Shown piece after piece: positions 1 to 5,989 of a stretch of DNA of 6,485 bases. This stretch comes from Minisyncoccota bacterium (GTDB lineage: Bacteria > Patescibacteriota > Minisyncoccia > Minisyncoccales > RBG-13-42-11). A program made the translations under genes and the position numbers. Every line of letters starts with the position of its first letter. The first letter of the stretch is position 1. Under the pieces are notes generated by a model. The model did no database searches and was not told where the DNA came from. It saw only the letters and a program-made list of their open reading frames with translations. Location of the stretch: assembly GCA_028687495.1 (NCBI GenBank), contig JAQUAA010000033.1, positions 1 through 6,485 on the forward strand. Reading direction: 5' to 3'.

Positions 1-1123
1 GGCCGGCTTGACAATCAGGGTCGTAGCCGTCTTCGTAACCGTCACCGTCATTATCAGCATCATCGCAGCAATTAGTTTCAGTACAGCTTAAGGTACAATC
101 ACAATTGCCATAGCCGTCGCAATATTTCGTGCAAGAGCCGCTGGCACCGGCTGGGCAGGTTTTTGTACCGCAACTTCCGGAAATACAGCTTCCTCCGGAA
201 CAATAAGTATTGGCTGAACAATTCGCAAAATCGTCACCCTGGTCGGTGGTTGGGCAAGTGGCAGAACTGCCGCTGCATTTGTATATGTCCCGTTTTTTCT
301 GACAGTAACCGTTGCAGCCGTTCCATCCCGAATAACCGCAAATCGTGCCTGAAGATGTATATCTGCAACCGTCGCAGCAGGCGCCGGAAGAACATTGGGA
401 CTGGCAGCTTGAATTGCCGGCAACGCAATATTGGCTTGCGCTGCAGTCTTGCTGAGTATACCAGCCAGACCAGGCTGACCAGCTTCCGTAAGAACCAGTA
501 CAACTTGAACTTGAACCGGAACAATATTGAGGTCTGGTTCGGTACTGATAACCCACGTCATTGCTGCAAGCCGTTCCCCAGGGGCAGCCGTAATTATATT
601 CGTATTGGGTATCGCACTGATATGAAGTTGGCCGATAATTACATCCGTCGCAGCAGGCGCCGGAAGTGCACGGACAGGATGGAGCGATGCATTCTATTTT
701 CCAAATATCAAAACCTGTTTTGGTTACGCTACCATCCGAAGTAAATCCAAATTTTAGGGTATTCGAACTATACGGACCCTTCCAAATATAACCGCCTGAG
801 CCAGAAATGTTTTCGAGTAAGGTTCCGCTGCCATTATAAATTTTCACGAAATCATAACTAGATTCAGTATCATACCAAATATAAATTTTGGTAGTGTATC
901 CCGAAGGACAGGTATAAGTGCTTGAGGGTCCGCAGGTCACGTTGTTCGCATAACTGCCAATTCCATAATATTCTGGGTAAGCGCCTGAATTAACGCCAGC
1001 AGAAAGCGTACCACCAGCCCCGCCGCGGCAGCTTGTATCTGCTGCCCAGACTAATTCAGTAGTTAAAAAAAGAATGGATAAAACCAAACCTATGAAGATA
1101 CAAATTTTATTCGACAAGTTCAT
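1..1123 (-). CDS. Secreted Cys-rich protein, CUB-like and disintegrin/TSR-like modules (3' end cut off)
   Basis: This frame stays open for 374 codons from the ATG at 1123 to the window edge and has no stop, so the C-terminus is missing. An in-frame TAG lies two codons before the ATG, which fixes the earliest start. Residues 1-27 form a signal peptide with a Val-x-Ala cleavage site (ELVWA/AD), so the protein is exported. Residues 32-145 look like a CUB domain: a YPEYY turn, YDFVKIYNGSG, then SSNTLKFGFTSDGS and GFDIW before a closing Cys. Residues 150-170 and 244-262 are two copies of a cluster with spacing C-x-S-G-A-C-C-D-G-C-x8-C. The second ends in GTIC, as in disintegrins. Between them, W215/W218/W221 give a thrombospondin-type-1-like WSxWSxW. 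Residues 355-359 (DADND-G) form a DxDxDG calcium-type motif. There are 36 Cys in residues 145-371, which implies disulphide bonding outside the cell. Domain names rest on pattern matching by eye. Adhesion or surface binding is inference. Confidence 0.85.
   Translation of the reverse strand, partial: MNLSNKICIFIGLVLSILFLTTELVWAADTSCRGGAGGTLSAGVNSGAYPEYYGIGSYANNVTCGPSSTYTCPSGYTTKIYIWYDTESSYDFVKIYNGSGTLLENISGSGGYIWKGPYSSNTLKFGFTSDGSVTKTGFDIWKIECIAPSCPCTSGACCDGCNYRPTSYQCDTQYEYNYGCPWGTACSNDVGYQYRTRPQYCSGSSSSCTGSYGSWSAWSGWYTQQDCSASQYCVAGNSSCQSQCSSGACCDGCRYTSSGTICGYSGWNGCNGYCQKKRDIYKCSGSSATCPTTDQGDDFANCSANTYCSGGSCISGSCGTKTCPAGASGSCTKYCDGYGNCDCTLSCTETNCCDDADNDGDGYEDGYDPDCQAG
369..390. repeat. 22-base direct repeat, copy 1
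   Basis: This 22-base stretch is identical to 645-666. It lies inside the secreted-protein gene and encodes the SGACCDGC core of the second disintegrin-like cluster. The flanking bases differ, so it marks a duplicated protein module rather than a mobile element. Confidence 0.9.
645..666. repeat. 22-base direct repeat, copy 2
   Basis: This copy is identical to 369-390, 276 bases (92 codons) away in the same reading frame. It encodes the SGACCDGC core of the first cluster. The exact spacing in whole codons fits an in-frame duplication of a roughly 90-residue unit. Confidence 0.9.
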
Positions 1124-1490
1124 AAATGTCTACGTTTTTATCCATCGTAACTTTTACCTTTATTATTTTGATTTCTTTGTTGGTTTTTTCAAAAAACATA
1201 GGATTTTCCAAGGCAATTTCTACAAGCCAAAAATCCGGGCTAGAAATATTTCTTTCTGAAATTATCTCTGGTTTAACAATACTTTTTATTTCGCCTGGAT
1301 ATTTTTCCAAGGCTAAATTAATTGCTTCTTCTTGGGAAATTTCTGTTTGAGTTGTGGTTCCTTCTTTTTCCTCAGAACCCGGAGATTTCAACCCAGGTTT
1401 CATATATTGAAACCAATAATAAAACCCAAAAACCAGGCCGCCCAAAATAACGGCGATAATAATAATCAAGGGTAATTGTTTTCGGGTCAT
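1107..1490 (-). CDS. Membrane-anchored protein with PepSY-like C-terminal region
   Basis: A 127-residue protein. The N-terminus is MTRKQ, followed by one strong hydrophobic segment (about residues 6-27, isoleucine-rich then aromatic). A Ser/Gly/Glu/Thr-rich linker covers about 33-50. Positive residues before the segment suggest the C-terminal part faces outward. Residues 51-127 (ISQEEAINLALEKYPG, a WLVEI strand, and KVTMDK near the end) resemble a PepSY-type fold: a helix starting ISxEEA, then paired strands. That match is weak and is inference. I chose the ATG at 1490 over an in-frame GTG at 1538 (16 residues longer) because a TATAAT sits 6 bases upstream and the shorter form has a normal signal-anchor N-terminus. 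Its last 17 bases overlap the start of the secreted Cys-rich gene, so the two are probably co-transcribed and translationally coupled. Substrate and function are unknown. Confidence 0.8.
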   Translation of the reverse strand: MTRKQLPLIIIIAVILGGLVFGFYYWFQYMKPGLKSPGSEEKEGTTTQTEISQEEAINLALEKYPGEIKSIVKPEIISERNISSPDFWLVEIALENPMFFEKTNKEIKIIKVKVTMDKNVDIYELVE

Positions 1491-1496
1491 TAAATC

Positions 1497-1502
1497 ATTA
1501 TA
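1497..1502 (-). promoter_or_regulatory. -10 element (TATAAT) for the membrane-anchor operon
   Basis: A perfect TATAAT on the minus strand ends 6 bases before the ATG at 1490. Transcription would then begin at or next to the start codon, giving a leaderless message. A matching -35 is poor (TTAAAT at 17-base spacing). An AAAGGA lies 12 bases before the ATG, too far for a convincing ribosome-binding site, and it overlaps the promoter. Confidence 0.5.
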
Positions 1503-1550
1503 TCCTTTAACAGGGTAAAATTTAATTGACTTTTCCACAGGCCGTATTTT

Positions 1551-1559
1551 TGATATGAT
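1551..1559 (+). promoter_or_regulatory. Extended -10 element (TGA-TATGAT) for trmB-like gene
   Basis: TG-n-TATGAT ends 6 bases before the ATG at 1566, so the predicted transcript starts at about the A of the start codon. A TTGACT lies at 1526-1531, but its 22-base spacing is too long; an extended -10 promoter does not need it. The layout GATATRAT-N6-ATG is the same as on the opposite strand before 1490. No Shine-Dalgarno sequence is present. Confidence 0.5.
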
Positions 1560-1565
1560 AACCTT

Positions 1566-2180
1566 ATGACGGAGAATTCAACCATAGAATTGGAATTGAG
1601 AAAACTGGGACTGACTGAAAAAGAGGTAAGAATTTATCTTGCGGGCTTGGAATTGGGGCCGAATTCGGTTCAAAATATAGCTAAAACCGCCAAATTAGCC
1701 CGGCCCACCGCTTACGAAATAATCAAGAAACTGGAAGAAAAAAAGCTGTTCGTTGAAACCAGGCAGAAAGGCAAAAGGCTTTTCAGCGCCCAGTCACCGG
1801 AAAACATTCTGGGGATTCTCAGGACTCAGGAACGGGAGATCGAAGAAAAACAAAGGGAATTCATCAGAATCATCGCGGCTCTGGAAGCCAGATATTCGAA
1901 AGAAAAAGAAGGCATCAGAGTGTTCAAGGGAAAAGAAAGTTTTAAAACCCTGGCAGAAACCATTTCCTTCAGTTCTTTGCCCGCAATCCTCGTCGTTAAC
2001 CCGGGAAACGTTCCGATAAATTCAAAAGAGCTGAAGAAAATCTACCAAGCCATCAAGAAAAGATTGGGCAGGGTTGAAATAAAAGAAACGGTTAACGCTA
2101 AATTCAAGGGCAGCCTGATTGTTTTTGACAAAGTTGTTTATTTCCCCTCCTCAAAATCGGAAGCTTTCTTAATTGGTTAA
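1566..2180 (+). CDS. TrmB-family winged-helix transcriptional regulator
   Basis: A 204-residue cytoplasmic DNA-binding protein. Residues about 8-76 form a TrmB-type winged helix. LRKLGLTEKEVRIYLAGLELG is followed by a helix-turn-helix whose recognition helix starts at RPTAYEIIKKLEEKKL (46-61) and a wing at 62-76 (FVETRQKGKRLFSA). Residues about 78-118 are rich in Glu, Lys, Arg and Gln and look like a coiled-coil dimerisation helix. The rest (about 119-204) is a short alpha/beta region like the TrmB effector part, but shorter than in the sugar-sensing archaeal members, so a sugar ligand should not be assumed. It is divergent from the membrane-anchor and secreted-protein pair, with both -10 elements in the same 75-base gap. 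Local control of that pair, or autoregulation, is a reasonable inference. It ends at a strong terminator. Confidence 0.88.
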   Translation: MTENSTIELELRKLGLTEKEVRIYLAGLELGPNSVQNIAKTAKLARPTAYEIIKKLEEKKLFVETRQKGKRLFSAQSPENILGILRTQEREIEEKQREFIRIIAALEARYSKEKEGIRVFKGKESFKTLAETISFSSLPAILVVNPGNVPINSKELKKIYQAIKKRLGRVEIKETVNAKFKGSLIVFDKVVYFPSSKSEAFLIG

Positions 2181-2193
2181 TTATCAAGCATAG

Positions 2194-2223
2194 AAAAACG
2201 CCGCCCAAAGGGACGGCGTTTTT
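2194..2223. terminator. Bidirectional intrinsic terminator
   Basis: AAAAACGCCG (2194-2203) pairs perfectly with CGGCGTTTTT (2214-2223). Inner CCC/GGG pairing extends the stem past a single bulged A (2213) to an AAA loop. The A-tract and T-tract lie on opposite sides, so the hairpin can stop transcription from the regulator on the plus strand and from the small membrane gene on the minus strand. It sits exactly between these convergent genes. Confidence 0.9.
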
Positions 2224-2225
2224 AG

Positions 2226-2375
2226 TTACATTGCTGGTGTTTCAGGTGGCGGGGTCGGAGTCGTCGGACCCTGGGGCGGCTTCATCGGCAATCCCGGTCC
2301 CTTTTTCCTGCTCATGGCGTACCAAATTACTCCAATCACGACAACCGCTATGATGATTATCCAAAGTAAGGTCAT
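2226..2375 (-). CDS. Small single-pass membrane protein with Pro-rich tail (49 aa)
   Basis: An ATG-to-TAA frame of 49 codons between murC and the terminator. MTLLWIIIIAVVVIGVIWYA is one clean transmembrane segment, followed by a positive stop-transfer patch (SRKK) and a Pro/Thr-rich tail (PPQGPTTPTPPPETP). Positive residues after the helix predict the tail is cytoplasmic, with the N-terminus outside. The stop lies 2 bases before the bidirectional terminator, as expected for the last gene of a unit. The gene starts 52 bases beyond the murC stop, with no Shine-Dalgarno sequence. I recognise no family. Its organised hydrophobic, basic and proline-rich order and its position next to the terminator argue that it is real. 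A role near the cell envelope is only a guess. Confidence 0.68.
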   Translation of the reverse strand: MTLLWIIIIAVVVIGVIWYAMSRKKGPGLPMKPPQGPTTPTPPPETPAM

Positions 2376-2427
2376 ATTATTAAAAATTTCAATTTTCAAT
2401 TACTCGACCTTGAAAATAAGCTTCTGA

Positions 2428-3765
2428 CTATATTTTCTTTTTATTTTTCTTTTCTGTCAAGCTGGCGGCAAGATTGTATATATCCCCCGCTCCCATGATA
2501 ATCACCACTTCCCCGCCCTTAAGATTTTTTTTCAGATAATCCATTATTCCCGCTTTGGGCAAATAAATCACCGAATCTTTCTTGACCGCCCTGACCAATT
2601 TTTCCGAATTCACTTTTTGTTTGATTGCTTTTTCTTCCCTGCCCGCTACGTCGAAAATATCGGTGATGATTATTTCATCGACGGCTGCGCTTTTGAATAC
2701 TTTTACAAAGTCGCGGAAGAGATAATAGGTTCTTTGATACTGGTGGGGCTGATAAACGCAGCAGATTTTCTTTTGCGGCCACTTTTCCCTGGCAGCCAGC
2801 AGGGTCACTCTGACCTTGGTCGGATGGTGTCCGTAATCAGAAACGATCGTTATCGGTTTTTTATTCCACGTTATCTTACTTATTTCAAATCTCCGCCAGG
2901 CGCCCCGATATCCTGAAAGCGCCCTGAAAGAGATGCTGTCTGGAACTTTCAGAACTCTGGCTGCGGCAAGAGCCGCCAGAGCGTTACAGACGTTGTGTTC
3001 TCCGGGAATTTTTAAAATATTCCTGATTTTCTTTGCTTCAGCCTGTTTTAAAGAATAGTATTTTATTTCCTGTTTCCAGTTTTTCGTTATTTGTTTTATA
3101 TTTTTGTCGTCTCGGTTGGCGATCAGAACTCCGTCTTTCGGCAGATGACCGACATATTTTTTGAAGGTTTTGATGATGTTTTCCAGTTTCTTGTAGTAAT
3201 CCAGGTGATCGGCTTCGATATTGGTCAGAACGATCATCCTTGGCCAGTAATTAAGAAAAGAAGCAAAGTGCTCGTCGGCCTCGATGACCAGGTATTCGGA
3301 TTTCCCCATTCTGAAGTTGGAGTCGCCGAATTCCTTCAGTTTCGTACCAATGATGACGGTCGGGTCCAAGCCGGCTTTAATCAGGATCAAAGCGACCATG
3401 GCCGTGGTCGTGCTCTTGCCGTGGGTGCCGGAAACCGCAATGGTATAATGTTTTTTGGTCAATTCTCCCAGCGCCTGTGGATAGCTTAGACATTTGATTC
3501 CCGCCTTCTTTGCGGCTTTCAATTCAACATTATCTTCCCTGACTGCGGGGCTGTACACCACCAAGTCAGCACATTTTGACCAGGTTCCGACGGATTTGCC
3601 GATGCGTATTTTTGCACCCTTTTTTTTCAGGGCTTCGGTAATTTCAGACCCAACCAAATCAGAGCCGCTTACCTTGTGGCCTTTTGCCAGATAGTACTGG
3701 GCCAGGGCAGAAACTCCTATGCCGCCTATGCCGATGAAATGGATTTTTAAGTTTTCAGTGGCCAT
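2428..3765 (-). CDS. murC: UDP-N-acetylmuramate--L-alanine ligase
   Basis: A 445-residue cytoplasmic ligase that joins L-alanine to UDP-N-acetylmuramate using ATP, the first amino-acid addition in peptidoglycan precursor synthesis. All three Mur domains are present. The N-terminal Rossmann-type UDP-binding domain has the glycine signature FIGIGGIGVSALA (10-22). The central ATPase has P-loop SGTHGKSTTT (112-121, Lys117), EADEH (162-166) and TNIEADHLDYY (181-191). Next come GEHNVCNALAA (255-265) and the linker RRFE (291-294). The C-terminal domain has DYGHHPTKV (310-318), PHQYQRT and GAGDIY. Length and motifs are normal for MurC and no key residue is missing. The ATG at 3765 lies inside the 3' end of thpR (19-base overlap), so coupled translation is likely. 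It stands apart from other mur genes here, so the pathway must be encoded elsewhere. Confidence 0.97.
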   Translation of the reverse strand: MATENLKIHFIGIGGIGVSALAQYYLAKGHKVSGSDLVGSEITEALKKKGAKIRIGKSVGTWSKCADLVVYSPAVREDNVELKAAKKAGIKCLSYPQALGELTKKHYTIAVSGTHGKSTTTAMVALILIKAGLDPTVIIGTKLKEFGDSNFRMGKSEYLVIEADEHFASFLNYWPRMIVLTNIEADHLDYYKKLENIIKTFKKYVGHLPKDGVLIANRDDKNIKQITKNWKQEIKYYSLKQAEAKKIRNILKIPGEHNVCNALAALAAARVLKVPDSISFRALSGYRGAWRRFEISKITWNKKPITIVSDYGHHPTKVRVTLLAAREKWPQKKICCVYQPHQYQRTYYLFRDFVKVFKSAAVDEIIITDIFDVAGREEKAIKQKVNSEKLVRAVKKDSVIYLPKAGIMDYLKKNLKGGEVVIIMGAGDIYNLAASLTEKKNKKKI

Positions 3766-4316
3766 GCTTCCAGGACCGTGTATTCCGGTCCCCCTCTTTT
3801 TAATTGGCTTTCCATTACTTCGATTGAGTTTACGTTAAAATTAAGATTTATTTCTTCGTTTATCTGAGGTCTTTCCTCAATCTCTAATTTTCTGAATTCC
3901 CAGGTTTTGATTCTTCCTAGGGTGATATGGGGCGCATAGGGCCGGTTTTCGTTTCCCGAGTTCTTAATCATCGGAGTCAGAAGAGAATTTTCCAAATCGC
4001 CTTGCAAACTGCCGAGTTCCTTTGATTTTTCTCCTTCCACCCAGACCATGCGGGGCGGCGTTTTCTTGGGCGGACCGTAAATGATTCTTTTAAGATTTAT
4101 CGAAAAGGAAGCATGGCGCGAGGCGACTTCTTTGGTGACGTTGACGACCTGCAAGAGTTCTTCTTCGGCAAGATAACCCAGGAACATCAGAGTGATGTGC
4201 AGATTTTCTTTTTTAGTCCATCTGACGGGCAATTCCGGCCACTTGTCTTCGTAGCCCACGATCTTTTTTTTGACGTCCTCCGGTAAATTTACGGCAATGA
4301 AAATGCGGTGCTTCAT
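3747..4316 (-). CDS. thpR: RNA 2',3'-cyclic phosphodiesterase (LigT/2H family)
   Basis: A 189-residue member of the 2H phosphoesterase superfamily, which hydrolyses 2',3'-cyclic phosphate RNA ends to 2'-phosphates. Some members also show 2'-5' RNA ligase activity in vitro. Both catalytic tetrapeptides are present: HITL at 40-43 and HITL at 130-133, the latter in the family context RPYAPHITLGR. The N-terminus MKHRIFIAVNLPEDVKK is the usual first strand. I chose the ATG at 4316. An in-frame TTG at 4334 would add MLFFNY, which the family does not need, and would run into the divergent promoter region. No ribosome-binding site precedes it. It heads the minus-strand unit and overlaps murC by 19 bases. 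Its natural RNA substrate in this organism cannot be told from sequence. Confidence 0.95.
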   Translation of the reverse strand: MKHRIFIAVNLPEDVKKKIVGYEDKWPELPVRWTKKENLHITLMFLGYLAEEELLQVVNVTKEVASRHASFSINLKRIIYGPPKKTPPRMVWVEGEKSKELGSLQGDLENSLLTPMIKNSGNENRPYAPHITLGRIKTWEFRKLEIEERPQINEEINLNFNVNSIEVMESQLKRGGPEYTVLEAWPLKT

Positions 4317-4320
4317 ATAA

Positions 4321-4349
4321 TTGAAGAATAGCAAATTTTAAGCTAAAAT
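4321..4349 (+). promoter_or_regulatory. Sigma-70-type promoter for the AmmeMemoRadiSam operon
   Basis: TTGAAG (4321-4326) and TAAAAT (4344-4349) are separated by exactly 17 bases, matching the -35/-10 consensus at 4 of 6 and 5 of 6 positions. The expected start of transcription, about 4356-4357, is 3-4 bases before the ATG at 4360, so the leader would be almost absent. AGGAG at 4353-4357 is only 2 bases from the ATG, too close for normal ribosome binding. The 43-base gap also has to hold the divergent thpR promoter; a weak minus-strand TATTCT (4325-4330) is a candidate. Confidence 0.55.
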
Positions 4350-4359
4350 TAAAGGAGAA

Positions 4360-5376
4360 ATGAAAGAAGTTTATCTTTATAAAAAATTGGAGAACAAAAA
4401 GGCGCAATGCCAGACCTGCGCCCAGAATTGTTTGATTCTGCCCGATAATCGCGGGATTTGCGGAGTGAGGGAAAATAAAAACGGCAAACTGTTCGCCCTG
4501 AATTACGGCAAAGTCATTGCCCTGAATATCGACCCGATCGAGAAGAAACCTTTTTTCCATTTTTTACCGGGCACCCATTCCCTGTCAATCGCCACGGTTG
4601 GTTGCAATTTCCGCTGCCTCAATTGCCAGAACTGGGACATTTCCCAGGGATTCAAGGGCAAGAAAGAGATTCCGGGAGAAAATCTGTCTCCAAAAGAAAT
4701 CGTGGCTCTCGCTCTGAAAAATAAACTGCCATCGATTTCCTATACCTACACGGAACCAGTAATCTTCCTCGAATACGCCTTGGACACGATGAAGCTAGCC
4801 AGAAAAGAAGGAATCAAGAACGGCTGGGTTTCCAACGGATTTTTAAGTCCGGAATCAGCCAAACTAATACTCCCCTTTCTCGATGCCATCAGAATTGACA
4901 TTAAAAGTTTTTCCGACGAGTTTTATCAGAAAGTTTGCGGCGCCAGGCTTCAGCCGGTTTTGGATACGGCAAAGATGATGAAAAAATCGGGAGTCTGGGT
5001 GGAAATAATCACTCTGGCCATTCCGACCCTTTCAGATTCGGAGGAAATGTTCAGGGATATCGCTGAATTCATTTATAAAGAACTCTGTCCGGAGACGCCC
5101 TGGCACGTTACACAGTTTTCGGGCGCCATATCCTGGAAACTTCAGGATCTGCCCGAAACGCCAGTTGAAACACTGAAAAAGGCGTATGAAATCGGCAAAA
5201 GCGTTGGTCTGAAATATGTTTATACCGGAAACGTTCCCGGCATACCTTCAGAAGACACCTTCTGTCCCAAGTGCAACACCCTGGTCATCGACAGGACCGG
5301 CTACTCAATTTCGCGCCACGACAAACAGGGAAAATGTCCCAAATGCGGCGAAAGCTTAGATTTAATTTTGAAATAA
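4360..5376 (+). CDS. amrS: AmmeMemoRadiSam system radical SAM enzyme
   Basis: A 338-residue iron-sulphur enzyme that should reductively cleave S-adenosylmethionine to start radical chemistry. Its substrate is not established. The radical SAM cluster motif CxxxCxxC is at Cys82, Cys86 and Cys89 (VGCNFRCLNCQN). Before it is a Cys-rich N-terminal module (Cys17, Cys20, Cys24, Cys34 in RGICGVR) typical of this family. After it come SYTYTEP (127-133), WVSNGF (156-161) and IDIKSF (179-184), the barrel strands shared with pyruvate-formate-lyase-activase-like proteins. Two C-terminal CPxC pairs (302/305 and 326/329) form a zinc-ribbon- or rubredoxin-like end. Length and motif order are those of the AmmeMemoRadiSam enzyme rather than PflA itself. 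The next gene starts 1 base after its stop, so the three-gene run is one operon. Confidence 0.95.
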   Translation: MKEVYLYKKLENKKAQCQTCAQNCLILPDNRGICGVRENKNGKLFALNYGKVIALNIDPIEKKPFFHFLPGTHSLSIATVGCNFRCLNCQNWDISQGFKGKKEIPGENLSPKEIVALALKNKLPSISYTYTEPVIFLEYALDTMKLARKEGIKNGWVSNGFLSPESAKLILPFLDAIRIDIKSFSDEFYQKVCGARLQPVLDTAKMMKKSGVWVEIITLAIPTLSDSEEMFRDIAEFIYKELCPETPWHVTQFSGAISWKLQDLPETPVETLKKAYEIGKSVGLKYVYTGNVPGIPSEDTFCPKCNTLVIDRTGYSISRHDKQGKCPKCGESLDLILK

Positions 5377-5377
5377 T

Positions 5378-5989
5378 ATGCCCATTGTTTTTGCAGCCAT
5401 CTCTCCCCATCCGCCGATAATCCTTCCTTCCGTCGGTTCCAAAGAAGACCGGGAGCAGGTGAAGAAAACGATCGAAAGTTTGGAAAATTTGGGGAGAAAA
5501 CTAAAAGAATCAAATCCCGATTCCGTCATCATTTCCGCCCCGCATCCTGACTGGGGTTTCAACGTTCCCCTCTTTTTCCTGGCCAATGATTTTCAGAAAG
5601 AAACAAAAACTTTTCTAATCGGTCTGGAATCTCCGGAATTCTATTTTGAAGAGGGCAAGAAACTGTATCAGGAACTGGCTGAAGACAAAAAATACGCCCT
5701 GATCGCTTCCGGCGACCTTTCCCACTGTCTGAAGGAAGAGGGACCCTACGGATTCAATCCCGACGGCCAGAAATTCGACAAAGAACTGATGGATTCCCTT
5801 AAAAAGAAAAACCTGGAGAATATTTTCAAGCTGGACGAAAAATATCCCGAAGCCGGAGAGTGCGGTCTGCGTCCTCTCTGTTTCGTTCTGGGAATCTTGG
5901 AGGCCTCGGGGACAAATTGGCAAGCGGAAATCTTGTCTTACGAAGGTCCTTTCGGCGTGGGTTATTTAGTAGCTGATTTAAAATCATGA
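5378..5989 (+). CDS. LigB/Memo-like protein of the AmmeMemoRadiSam system
   Basis: A 203-residue cytoplasmic protein related to class III extradiol dioxygenase subunit B (LigB) and to Memo. Likely metal-site residues are His11 (AAISPHPP), His56 (SAPHPDWG), and Asp113 and His116 (ASGDLSHC). Glu161-Cys162 in AGECGLRP is a further conserved-looking site. It is shorter than typical Memo proteins (about 260-290 residues). It looks more like the LigB-type domain that in many bacteria is fused to the N-terminus of AMMECR1; here the two are separate. Aromatic ring cleavage should not be inferred, because Memo-type relatives are not known to do it. The stop overlaps the AMMECR1 start in an ATGA, which supports coupled translation and a functional pair. 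There is no clear ribosome-binding site. Confidence 0.88.
   Translation: MPIVFAAISPHPPIILPSVGSKEDREQVKKTIESLENLGRKLKESNPDSVIISAPHPDWGFNVPLFFLANDFQKETKTFLIGLESPEFYFEEGKKLYQELAEDKKYALIASGDLSHCLKEEGPYGFNPDGQKFDKELMDSLKKKNLENIFKLDEKYPEAGECGLRPLCFVLGILEASGTNWQAEILSYEGPFGVGYLVADLKS

Noticed and set aside
88..561. Minus-strand frame of 157 codons inside the secreted-protein gene
   Set aside because: It is an alternative frame of the Cys-rich gene, of Ala/Val/Pro-rich composition with no domain. The frame starting at 1123 is longer, has a signal peptide and shows recognisable modules.
163..744. Plus-strand frame of 193 codons opposite the secreted-protein gene
   Set aside because: An antisense shadow rich in Arg, Asn and Cys, with no domain and no promoter or start context.
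2380..2400. AT-rich inverted repeat AAAATT-TC-AATTTT before the small membrane gene
   Set aside because: It contains only A/T pairs with a 2-base loop, so it would be unstable. It is too simple to call a terminator or operator.
3091..3489. Plus-strand frame of 132 codons opposite murC
   Set aside because: murC motifs on the minus strand are complete across this region, so the plus frame is a shadow. The same holds for the frames at 2617-2916 and 3494-3694.
4353..4357. AGGAG as the ribosome-binding site for amrS
   Set aside because: Only 2 bases separate it from the ATG, too close for normal Shine-Dalgarno pairing, and it falls at or just before the predicted transcription start.
5378..5989. 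Aromatic-ring extradiol dioxygenase function for the LigB-like protein
   Set aside because: The operon with amrS and AMMECR1 and the short length place it in the AmmeMemoRadiSam set. There are no aromatic-degradation genes nearby.
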